DNA of 10,681 bases from NCBI GenBank assembly GCA_001825565.1, contig MHXM01000140.1, positions 2,694 to 13,374 on the forward strand. Reading direction: 5' to 3'. The stretch comes from Desulfuromonadaceae bacterium GWC2_58_13 (GTDB lineage: Bacteria > Desulfobacterota > Desulfuromonadia > Desulfuromonadales > Trichloromonadaceae). The stretch's first letter is position 1. The number at the start of each line of letters is the position of its first letter. Made by a program: the position numbers and the translations under genes. The notes beneath the pieces are model-generated. The model was given only the letters and a program-made list of their open reading frames with translations, was not told the DNA's origin and ran no database searches. This document shows, in pieces, positions 1-6,567 of the stretch.

Positions 1-937
1 TGAACAACAAAATGGAGATGAACCTGACCCAGGGCCGGGTCTGTTTCAGGGTATCGAGAATCGTGGCGCTCACAGGGCTGGCCGCCGCCGGAAACTCTTC
101 GAAAAAGGAAGCTTCCGGGGCGGGAGCGGCAGGAGCCGGCTCCGGTTCAAAATTATCGTCAGGCCGATCGGAAGCTTCGGCTTGCGGCGGAGCTGCGAAT
201 TCTTCGGCTGCTTCTTCCCGAACCGGAGCGGATTCGACCGCCTCCGTCGCAAAAACATCTTCGGCTTCATCCCAGGTTGCGGCCTGCTCAGGAGCTACGA
301 ATTCTTCGGCCTCTTCTTCCTGAACCGGCACGGACTCGACCGCCTCGGTCTCGAAAACATCCTCGGACTCATCCCAGGCTGCGGCTTGCTCAGGAGCTGT
401 GAATTCGTCCGCCGCATCTTCCCGAACCGGCGCGGACTCGACCGCCTCCGTCTCGAAAACATTCTCGGACGCATACCAAGCCTCGGGTTGCCGCGTAACC
501 GCAGGCGCCTCGACCACTTCTTGTGCCGGCGGGTACTCGAACGCCGTGGGGACCGGCTCCGCAACGGCGTCCGAAGTTTCGGCCACAGCCTCCGTGGGCG
601 GCTCGGGCTCGGAGAACGGCTCCTCCTGAGCGACCGGCGCTACGGAAACAGGCTCGACGTCAACCACGGGAGTCGGTCTTTCGGGTTCGGCGACTTCGAT
701 CGCCTCGGTGGATTGGACTTCGCACACCAAGCCGACACCCGCCAGGGCTTTTTCATACTTTTCGGCGGTCGACTGGTCCATGCCGCTCTTGAGGACAACC
801 CCCTTGCCGGTAAAAAGCTTGGCCAGAGCGGAATCACTGTATTTAAAGCGGGATTTCAGGTTGGCTTCGGCCTCGGCCCGGGAAACGCCTGCAACCAGTT
901 CTCCACGGAACACGATGCGATAGGACTCTTCTGCCAT
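1..937 (-). CDS. Membrane protein with acidic repeat linker, 3' end outside window
   Basis: I do not recognise a named function. The frame is open for 312 codons from the ATG at 937-935 to the left edge, where it is cut off. A ribosome site (AGGGAGGG in the coding sense, just upstream of 940) fixes the start. Residues 1-75 look like a small folded domain (begins MAEESYRIVFRGELVAG; Lys- and Leu-bearing later half). Residues about 77-290 are a low-complexity linker rich in Glu, Ala, Val and Pro, strongly acidic, with three 34-residue tandem repeats at 153-254. From about residue 300 the chain becomes basic and then hydrophobic (TRPWVRFISILLF), which I read as the start of a transmembrane helix. 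From memory, a similar N-terminal domain followed by C-terminal membrane helices occurs in uncharacterised Geobacter-type proteins. The N-terminal domain and linker would be cytoplasmic, since there is no signal peptide. The linker may be a spacer or a docking surface. Confident that it is a gene; function unknown. Confidence 0.85.
   Translation of the reverse strand, partial: MAEESYRIVFRGELVAGVSRAEAEANLKSRFKYSDSALAKLFTGKGVVLKSGMDQSTAEKYEKALAGVGLVCEVQSTEAIEVAEPERPTPVVDVEPVSVAPVAQEEPFSEPEPPTEAVAETSDAVAEPVPTAFEYPPAQEVVEAPAVTRQPEAWYASENVFETEAVESAPVREDAADEFTAPEQAAAWDESEDVFETEAVESVPVQEEEAEEFVAPEQAATWDEAEDVFATEAVESAPVREEAAEEFAAPPQAEASDRPDDNFEPEPAPAAPAPEASFFEEFPAAASPVSATILDTLKQTRPWVRFISILLF
176..481 (-). 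repeat. Three 102-bp in-frame tandem repeats
   Basis: Three adjacent units of exactly 102 bp (481-380, 379-278, 277-176) encode 34-residue repeats of the type A/T-W-D-E-x-E-D-V-F-x-T-E-A-V-E-S-x-P-V. GAATTC recurs at 197, 299 and 401, which confirms the 102-bp period. Each unit carries one Trp and one VF pair on an otherwise acidic background. The unit length is a multiple of three, so gain or loss of a unit keeps the frame. Copies differ at scattered positions, so they are not a recent perfect duplication. Confidence 0.9.
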
Positions 938-975
938 GACACCCTCCCTTGCACTTGAAATTATTTGTCTTTCAC

Positions 976-1004
976 GTTTTACTCCGGCGTTTCGGAGCTG
1001 TCAA
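976..1004 (-). promoter_or_regulatory. Sigma70-like promoter for the leftward membrane-protein gene
   Basis: On the minus strand a perfect TTGACA (1004-999) is followed by a 17-nt spacer and TAAAAC (981-976, 4 of 6 match to TATAAT). This predicts a start near 969 and a leader of about 30 nt before the ATG at 937. The spacer contains an inverted repeat, CTCCG (982-986) and CGGAG (993-997), which could be an operator or chance. Confidence 0.5.
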
Positions 1005-1112
1005 CCCTTGCCTTCCAGCCAAATGCGACCATGCAATTAACTCGCCAGACCATACGAGCCGATGCAATAACAGTCCATCAAGGGTCTGCTCAATCCCCGG
1101 CCATTAATTTTA

Positions 1113-1140
1113 TTTGCATGAGAAATCAACATGATATAAA
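1113..1140 (+). promoter_or_regulatory. Weak candidate promoter for the cyclic-di-GMP gene
   Basis: TTTGCA (1113-1118), a 16-nt spacer and TATAAA (1135-1140, 5 of 6) lie in the AT-rich patch 57 bp before the first possible start codon. The -35 match is poor (4 of 6). The rest of 938-1196 shows no gene, and I see no other convincing signal on the plus strand. Confidence 0.3.
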
Positions 1141-1196
1141 TTCTAATAACAACTTCGGAGTCCCCTCGACTACCCATTCTCCAATGAAACATAGAT

Positions 1197-4100
1197 ATGA
1201 ATTCTACGGAAAGACCGATTTATATTATGTTTCTTGTCAAAAGCACGGCATGCTTTCTTTTTTCGCTATGGTTTTTCCCTTCCGAAGTGAGCGCTTCCTC
1301 CTCGCTGGCCGTCCGGGAGAACGCAAACATCCCGTTCACCGGCGAGTATCAAACCTTTCTGTTTCCGCAAAAATTTATCTGGGAATGGGCGCTGGGGCTG
1401 GGGCTGCTGATTCTCGCCCTACTGTTCATTAACAAAATATTCGGGAAAACCCACCACTCCTTCCAGAAAACCGCAACCAAATGGAACATCCTCCTCTCCA
1501 TCTTCCTGGTGCTGGTCATTCTCACATTTAATTCTTTTACCCATATCCGTGAATACCAGAACAACTCGCGGCACCTTCAGGAACGCCTGATGGACAAGGC
1601 CGGTTCGCTGGTTCGCCAGCGAGTTTCCTTTGTCCTGGATTTTATCGAGCAGGAAAAAACCACCGCCCAAAACCGCCTGAGAGAACGACTCAGACATCAT
1701 GTCGATCTGGCCTTTCAGAGCGTGCAATACCTCATCGAGAACACCCGGGGGAAACTTCCGCAGGATGAAGTGACCCGGTTGGTCATGGAGACCCTGCGGC
1801 CCATTCGGCACAGCAACGGCAGGGGGTACATGTTCGCCACCCGCATGGACGGCACGGAGCTGTTGTTCGCCGATCGCCCCGAGTTCGAAGGTCGCAACAT
1901 GCTCGACCTCAAGGACCATGACGGCGTTTACTACGTGCGCGAAATGATTCGTCTCTGCCGTCAGCAGGGCGAGGGCTTCGTGGCCTACCGGATCAGCAAA
2001 CCCGGCTCGACATCCTGGACTCACCCCAAACTTGCCTATGTACGGTATCTCAAGCAACTGGATTGTTTTATCGGCACCGGGGAATACCTGGAAGATTTTA
2101 CCGAAGGGCTGAAGCAGGAGGTTTCCGACCGCCTGAACGCCATCCAGTTCTCGGGAGACCTGAGCATCTTCGGCGGCGACTTTAACGGCATGGTCGTTTT
2201 TGGGCCATTGGCAAACCGGAACATGATCGACGTCACCGACCGCAATGGCATCAAGGTGGTTCAGGAACTGATCAAGGCAGCCAAAACCGGCGGTGGATTC
2301 GTACGCTATCAAATGCCCGAAACCGCCGATTACAAAGAGTATCAGAAACTCAGTTATTCGGCGGCGGTCCCTGACTGGAATTGGTACGTCGGCGCCGGCA
2401 TTAATCTCGACCATGTCGAGACGGAACACACCCTTGCCCAGCGGGCGCTGGAAGAGATCATCTCCGACCAGATCCTTGAAACCGCCGCATTGGTGCCACT
2501 GGCCGCCATCGTCTTTCTGCTGATTGGCCGAAAACTCGCGACCCGCGTCGATCGGAACATCCGGGTCCTGAAAGATTCTCTGGACCAGGCGGCCCTGCAC
2601 GACCTGTGTATCAACACCTCCCAAATTGAGTTCGACGAGTTTGCCCACATTGCCGAAGCGGCCAACCGCATGCTGCAGGAACGCCAACAGGCCAACCGCG
2701 CCCTCAGGGAGAGGGAGGAGAACCTGAGCGTTACCCTCGATTCCATCGGCGATGCCGTGATCGTTACCGATGCTCGGGGTCGGGTCACACGCTTGAATCC
2801 GGTGGCGGAGCAGTTGACGGGCTGGCCCATGACAGAGGCAGCCGGCCGGGATCTTCTGGAAATATTCCCGATCGTTAACGCGCATACCGGGGCCGCTGCC
2901 GAAGACCCGGTGCATACCGTTCTTACTACCGGCAAAATCGTCGGACTAGCCAACCACACGGTCCTGATATCCAGAAACGGAACCCGGTACCAGATCGCCG
3001 ATAGTGCCGCGCCCATCCTCGCCGGCGATCTGACCGTCCAGGGGGTCATCCTGGTTTTCCGGGACGTCACCGAAGAATACGCCTTGAACCAGGCGCTGAA
3101 AGAGAGTGAAGAGCGTTTTCGGGCCATGTTCGACAATGCGCCCCTGCTGGTGGCCCTGGCCAATCGCGAAGGCGATATGGTCTTCGTTAACGAGCAATGG
3201 ACCGAATCCACCGGTTTCTCCGCTGTCGAACTGCTGGGGCAGGATATCGGCAGCATGATGACCGGGAAAGGAAAAGAACGTTTCCAGACGGAATTCAATG
3301 CCATTGTCGACGGCCAAAAAACCATCGGTCGATTTGATACCAACTGCACGACTCGCCATGGTCTGCCGCTGGCCGTTGACCTTTCCCTGGCCGCGCTCAC
3401 CGATGAAGACGGTCGCGTCAAACACGTATTGTCCATGGCCAAGGACGTCACAGAACGCCGCATCCAAGAGAAAAAACTGGAATGGCTGGCCCTGCACGAC
3501 GATCTGACGGGACTGGCCAATCGAGCCTATCTGCTCAAATTTATCGAACAGTTGCTGGCCGAACCGGAGCCCTCCCACTGGCTGTTCCTGTTCGATCTGG
3601 ACCGATTCAAGAGCATCAACGACAACTATGGCCATGCCACCGGTGACGCCATGCTGCGGGAAACCGGGCTGCGCCTGTTCAATATTTGTCCCGACCAGGG
3701 ATTGGCCGCTCGTCTGAGCGGCGACGAATTCGTCATTGTGGCGCCGCTCGCCACGATTGCCGAAGTGAACGATTTAGCCAGCCGCCTGCGCGAACTGGTT
3801 CGCCAGCCGGTTCAGTGCGTTGGCCTTCGCCTGCAGTTGGAAACCAGTATCGGCGCCGTTCCGGTGGTGGCGGAAAATGCCTCGGAAGTGCTGCGCCGGG
3901 CCGACCTGGCCATGTACCAGGTCAAACGCAACCGCCTTGAAAGCGGCATCCAGCTCTATAACGACAAACTCGATAATGCCGTGCAGAGCCAGCGACGCCT
4001 GGAAGAAGATCTGAAAATCGCCCTCGAAGATCCGCAGCAGTTCGTTCTGCATTATCAGCCGATCTGGTCACTGACCGATGGAACCCTCAATGGGGTCGAA

Positions 4101-4790
4101 GCACTGGTTCGCTGGCAACATCCCACCTTGGGGCTGCTGCCGCCGAACCAGTTCATCCCGCTGGCCGAAGAGCGCGCCCACATCGTCCCCTTGGGAAAAA
4201 TCGTTCTGCGGCATGCCTGCCGGGATATCGGCCAATGGACAAAGGACTTGCCCCGGCTCAATGAAAGTGTGTTCCGGATCTCGGTCAACATGGCCCCCCA
4301 GCAGCTCATGACCGCCGACCTGGTTGAGTCGGTCGCCGACGACCTCTTCCGCTACCAGATCAATGCGGATAAGATCTGCCTCGAAATTACCGAAACCGCC
4401 CTTATGGCCGATCCGAATCTCGCCACCAAGCACATTAACGCTTTACAGAAAATGGGCGTCAGTATCGCGATCGACGATTTCGGCACCGGCTATTCCTCGC
4501 TTTCCTACCTGAACCAGTTCAATGTCAACACCATCAAGCTCGATCGATCGCTCATCCGGGGGATCGACGAGCCGGGAGCCGCGAAAAAGGTTTCGGAAGC
4601 CGTGATCCGGCTGGCTCACGATCTGCAACTCAACGTCGTGGCGGAAGGCGTGGAAACCATCTCCCAGCTCAACGCCGTGAACGATCTCGGGTGCGACTAC
4701 ATCCAGGGATTTCTGACCGGCCGACCCGTTACCGCGGCGGAACTCTGGCCGCTGCTACAGACCAACCGGTGCGACCTGCTCCTTAACTAG
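1197..4790 (+). CDS. Membrane-bound Cache-PAS-PAS-GGDEF-EAL cyclic-di-GMP enzyme
   Basis: This is a sensor enzyme that makes or, more likely, degrades cyclic di-GMP in response to a periplasmic ligand. Numbering is from 1197. A hydrophobic N-terminus (about 11-33), helices at 62-80 and 97-113 with a Lys-rich cytoplasmic loop between, and a helix at about 424-446 enclose a periplasmic double Cache region (about 120-420; both halves have the Cache_2-type GYMF/GGGF...WYVGAG pattern). Two PAS domains follow (about 505-625 and 640-765). The GGDEF domain (770-930) reads SGDEF at 841-845 and lacks the RxxD inhibitory site. The EAL domain (945-1185) has its expected residues: E968-A-L, the VNM Asn, LEITE, D1093-D1094 in DDFGTGYSS, K1114, E1150 in AEGVE and QGF. 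An in-frame stop at 1185 bounds the start. ATG 1197 has no ribosome site. ATG 1227 has GGAAAG 13 nt upstream and begins a cleaner signal peptide ending VSA, so 1227 may be the true start. It is probably co-transcribed with yaeQ. Confidence 0.95.
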   Translation: MNSTERPIYIMFLVKSTACFLFSLWFFPSEVSASSSLAVRENANIPFTGEYQTFLFPQKFIWEWALGLGLLILALLFINKIFGKTHHSFQKTATKWNILLSIFLVLVILTFNSFTHIREYQNNSRHLQERLMDKAGSLVRQRVSFVLDFIEQEKTTAQNRLRERLRHHVDLAFQSVQYLIENTRGKLPQDEVTRLVMETLRPIRHSNGRGYMFATRMDGTELLFADRPEFEGRNMLDLKDHDGVYYVREMIRLCRQQGEGFVAYRISKPGSTSWTHPKLAYVRYLKQLDCFIGTGEYLEDFTEGLKQEVSDRLNAIQFSGDLSIFGGDFNGMVVFGPLANRNMIDVTDRNGIKVVQELIKAAKTGGGFVRYQMPETADYKEYQKLSYSAAVPDWNWYVGAGINLDHVETEHTLAQRALEEIISDQILETAALVPLAAIVFLLIGRKLATRVDRNIRVLKDSLDQAALHDLCINTSQIEFDEFAHIAEAANRMLQERQQANRALREREENLSVTLDSIGDAVIVTDARGRVTRLNPVAEQLTGWPMTEAAGRDLLEIFPIVNAHTGAAAEDPVHTVLTTGKIVGLANHTVLISRNGTRYQIADSAAPILAGDLTVQGVILVFRDVTEEYALNQALKESEERFRAMFDNAPLLVALANREGDMVFVNEQWTESTGFSAVELLGQDIGSMMTGKGKERFQTEFNAIVDGQKTIGRFDTNCTTRHGLPLAVDLSLAALTDEDGRVKHVLSMAKDVTERRIQEKKLEWLALHDDLTGLANRAYLLKFIEQLLAEPEPSHWLFLFDLDRFKSINDNYGHATGDAMLRETGLRLFNICPDQGLAARLSGDEFVIVAPLATIAEVNDLASRLRELVRQPVQCVGLRLQLETSIGAVPVVAENASEVLRRADLAMYQVKRNRLESGIQLYNDKLDNAVQSQRRLEEDLKIALEDPQQFVLHYQPIWSLTDGTLNGVEALVRWQHPTLGLLPPNQFIPLAEERAHIVPLGKIVLRHACRDIGQWTKDLPRLNESVFRISVNMAPQQLMTADLVESVADDLFRYQINADKICLEITETALMADPNLATKHINALQKMGVSIAIDDFGTGYSSLSYLNQFNVNTIKLDRSLIRGIDEPGAAKKVSEAVIRLAHDLQLNVVAEGVETISQLNAVNDLGCDYIQGFLTGRPVTAAELWPLLQTNRCDLLLN

Positions 4791-4819
4791 CCCCCCTCCC
4801 TTCATGGAAATTACCCGAC

Positions 4820-5365
4820 ATGGCCCAGCCTGCAATCATCTACCGGGTCAACATCCAACTCTCGGATGTCGACCGTAACCTGTACCAGAAACTTCAGACC
4901 ACCGTCGCCCGTCATCCCTCGGAAACCCCCGAGCGACTGATCGCCCGGGTACTGGCCTATGCCGTCCGCTTCGACCCGGAACTGGCTTTCACCAAAGGAA
5001 TCTCCGCCGGCGACGAACCGGACCTGTGGATCAAGGGGCCGGACGGTCGCGTGACCACCTGGATTGAAGTCGGCCAACCCGATCCCGAACGGCTGCTCAA
5101 GGCGAGTCGCCACGCCGGACGGGTCATCCTGTTCGCCTACGGACCAACCCGGTTCCGCTGGGAAAACCAGCACCTCTCCCGGCTTTCGGCTATTTCCAAC
5201 CTGACCGTCCTCGGTATCGAATACGATTTTCTCTCACAGATCGTTGCCCGCCTGCAGCGCGCCGTCAATTGGGAACTGACCATCACCGAAGGGAATCTTT
5301 ACCTGAGCATCGGGGAGGAAACCCTCGAAAGCGCGCTGACCGTGCTGGCCGGCTCCATCGACTAG
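4820..5365 (+). CDS. yaeQ: YaeQ family protein
   Basis: This 181-residue cytoplasmic protein matches the YaeQ family over its whole length and equals, as I recall, the length of E. coli YaeQ. Recognisable blocks are LSDVDRN near residues 15-20, ARHPSETPERL at 30-40, FTKG at 57-60, EPDLW at 66-70 and WIEVGQPD at 81-88. Known YaeQ structures show a variant of the PD-(D/E)XK nuclease fold. Here D68 and E83 with the following Gly-Gln sit where the nuclease motif would be, with Gln in place of the usual catalytic Lys, so nuclease activity is not assured. The cellular role of the family is unsettled. GGAAA (4806-4810) lies 9 nt before the ATG. The gene starts 29 bp after the cyclic-di-GMP gene on the same strand with no terminator visible between, so it is probably read from the same transcript. 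Whether the two functions are linked cannot be told from one locus. Confidence 0.92.
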   Translation: MAQPAIIYRVNIQLSDVDRNLYQKLQTTVARHPSETPERLIARVLAYAVRFDPELAFTKGISAGDEPDLWIKGPDGRVTTWIEVGQPDPERLLKASRHAGRVILFAYGPTRFRWENQHLSRLSAISNLTVLGIEYDFLSQIVARLQRAVNWELTITEGNLYLSIGEETLESALTVLAGSID

Positions 5366-5506
5366 AAAATGGGCCAAAGCCGGTCATGCCAAGGGAAAAG
5401 GGAACAACAAAAGGTTTTTTCGTGGATTCGTTCGATTTGTGAGAATTCAGCATCCCCATCGCCGATGGCGCATTTCGATACCGGTCCGCCGGTTCCTCGG
5501 TGTTTG
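5366..5506. other. Convergent intergenic region with short palindromes
   Basis: This spacer separates the ends of yaeQ and the leftward CDF gene. It contains a 13-bp palindrome, CCATCG-C-CGATGG (5456-5468), and ACCGG/CCGGT around a 4-nt loop (5480-5493). Either could form a small hairpin in both transcripts. Neither is followed by a clear T-run, and the T6 run at 5415-5420 has no stem before it, so I do not call a terminator. Confidence 0.35.
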
Positions 5507-6121
5507 CTAGCGGCCCGGGGGGAACGCTTTCTTCGCCGCAATCATTACCCGAAGCGCGGATCGCATCAAAAGAAGGGCGAGACCGGAGGCGACAAGCAGG
5601 TCGGGCCAGGCTGAACCGGTCAGCCAAACCGCACCCGCGGCGACGAACACCGAAAGGTTTGAGGCGATATCGTTTCGCGAACATTCCCACACCGAGCTCA
5701 TATTGATATCCTCGCGCCGATGACGCCACAGAAGAAAAAGGCAGAATGCGTTTGCGGCAAGCCCCAAAACACTGAACACGCCCATAATTTCAAACACAGG
5801 GATGGCGGGATTCTTCAGTCTGAAAAATATTTGCACAACGACCGCGCAGGCCCCGAGGAAAATCAGCCCTCCCTTGAACAACGCCACCCCGGCCTTGGCG
5901 GCGGGACCTCTTGAAACAGCGTAAAGACTCAACCCGTAGGTCAAGGCGTCACCCAGATTATCGAGACTGTCGGAGAGCAGCGCAGTGGACCGGCCGTATC
6001 CCGAGGCCACAACAATAACCAGAAACATCACGGCGTTCACCACGAAGACAATCCGCAGGGTTCCTCTCTGCCGTTCCCGCAAAGGATCCAGGGACACGCC
6101 GTTATCACAGCAACCGTTCAT
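5507..6121 (-). CDS. Short CDF-family cation exporter
   Basis: This is a 204-residue inner-membrane protein of the cation diffusion facilitator type, expected to export a divalent metal such as Zn, Co, Ni or Cd by proton exchange. About six hydrophobic segments are visible. The second carries SDSLDNLGD with a D54-x3-D58 pair, matching the metal site of this family's TM2. The TM5 position reads C147-x3-D151 (ECSRNDIASN) instead of the usual H/D-x3-D. The N-terminus has a CC pair (C4-C5, in CCDNG) that could bind metal. The cytoplasmic C-terminal domain of full-length CDFs (around 300 residues) is absent, which fits a known short subgroup rather than truncation, because the ends look intact. 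I chose ATG 6121, which has GGTG 6 nt upstream; TTG 6133 and GTG 6130 are in frame but lack a ribosome site. It is divergent from the metal-chelate uptake operon. The metal cannot be read from sequence. Confidence 0.88.
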   Translation of the reverse strand: MNGCCDNGVSLDPLRERQRGTLRIVFVVNAVMFLVIVVASGYGRSTALLSDSLDNLGDALTYGLSLYAVSRGPAAKAGVALFKGGLIFLGACAVVVQIFFRLKNPAIPVFEIMGVFSVLGLAANAFCLFLLWRHRREDINMSSVWECSRNDIASNLSVFVAAGAVWLTGSAWPDLLVASGLALLLMRSALRVMIAAKKAFPPGR

Positions 6122-6159
6122 AGTTTTCACCAAAATCCGGGGGGACAGACCGTTCTAAC

Positions 6160-6170
6160 GGGATAATCCC
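6160..6170. promoter_or_regulatory. Short palindrome upstream of the CDF gene, possible operator
   Basis: GGGAT-A-ATCCC is a perfect palindrome with a one-base centre, 39 bp before the CDF start codon. Its GGATAAT core recurs in both arms of the larger palindrome at 6237-6269, suggesting one regulator might bind both. No strong CDF promoter was found. A weak minus-strand TTGTCG followed 16 nt later by GAGAAT lies upstream. Confidence 0.3.
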
Positions 6171-6234
6171 TCTATCTCCTCACATTCTCCCTCATTTTCA
6201 CCTTTCGACAACATCCGAGGCACCGAATTTCCCG

Positions 6235-6269
6235 TTGACAGGATAATGCCTTTATGACATTATCCTGTC
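6235..6269 (+). promoter_or_regulatory. Promoter overlapped by a 12-bp-arm palindrome
   Basis: TTGACA (6235-6240), a 17-nt spacer and CATTAT (6258-6263) form a good sigma70-like promoter pointing at the transport operon. It coincides with a perfect inverted repeat: GACAGGATAATG (6237-6248), a 9-nt centre, and CATTATCCTGTC (6258-6269). The palindrome covers the -35 to -10 region, where a repressor would block polymerase. The arms hold GATAATG/CATTATC, the same hexamers as a Fur box, but the centre is 4 bp longer than in the classic 19-bp Fur site, so Fur binding is only a guess. Predicted transcription start is near 6270, leaving a leader of nearly 300 nt. Confidence 0.5.
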
Positions 6270-6403
6270 TCGTCAAGGGATACTCCCCGCAAAGACGCCG
6301 GCCTTACCCCACCTCGGCTACGGCAGCCACCCATCCCCATGCGCAACAAAAAGTAACCCTATTTTTCGCACGTCGTTGTTGACGTTGCACCGTCCTTACT
6401 TGG

Positions 6404-6500
6404 GATGCCGGGAAGGCTTCGTCCTGAAACAGGCCCCCGCGAAAGCCGGAACCGGTGTCCTCTCATGGCATCGGAATAGTCGCCGAAGTACGCCTTCGGC
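6404..6500 (+). ncRNA. Structured leader element, partly cobalamin-riboswitch-like
   Basis: Within the long untranslated leader of the receptor gene, GATGCC (6404-6409) can pair with GGCATC (6467-6472). This encloses GGCTT (6415-6419) with AAGCC (6443-6447), and inside that CCTG-AAA-CAGG (6423-6433). A second hairpin, GCCGAAG (6482-6488) with CTTCGGC (6494-6500), follows. The strings GCCGGGAAGGC (6407-6417) and GCGAAAGCCGGAA (6439-6451) resemble the 3' third of cobalamin riboswitches (GGGAAGGC ... AGCCAGGAGACC). The 5' core of that class was not found, so this is a degenerate, truncated or different element. Confidence 0.3.
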
Positions 6501-6567
6501 CTCGGCCGGTCCTGACGAAACGGATGGTTGCAGCTCGATCGACGACGAGAAACCGGAGGAATGAACC

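Noticed and set aside
176..481. A CRISPR-like array
   Set aside because: The units are contiguous, 102 bp and in frame with a gene; there are no spacers.
182..958. A 258-codon open frame on the plus strand across the repeat region
   Set aside because: It is antisense to the minus-strand gene, which has a ribosome site, a good promoter and sensible low-complexity protein composition; the plus frame gives Arg/Leu/Gly-rich nonsense.
965..1432. A 155-codon plus frame crossing into the sensor gene
   Set aside because: It has no ribosome site or domain and overlaps the start and signal region of the Cache-PAS-GGDEF-EAL gene in another frame.
1419..2915. A 498-codon frame antisense to the sensor gene, with similar long antisense frames at 2354-3520 and 2946-3635
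   Set aside because: These are shadows of a GC-rich coding strand; the sense frame has clear domains throughout.
5405..5420. A rho-independent terminator after yaeQ, suggested by the T6 run
   Set aside because: No GC-rich stem immediately precedes the T-run.
6237..6269. A canonical 19-bp Fur box
   Set aside because: The GATAAT and ATTATC hexamers are present but 4 bp further apart than in the classic site, so I report a palindrome of unknown regulator.
6277..6460. A complete cobalamin riboswitch
   Set aside because: Only the 3' part resembles the class; the required 5' core boxes are absent or wrongly spaced.
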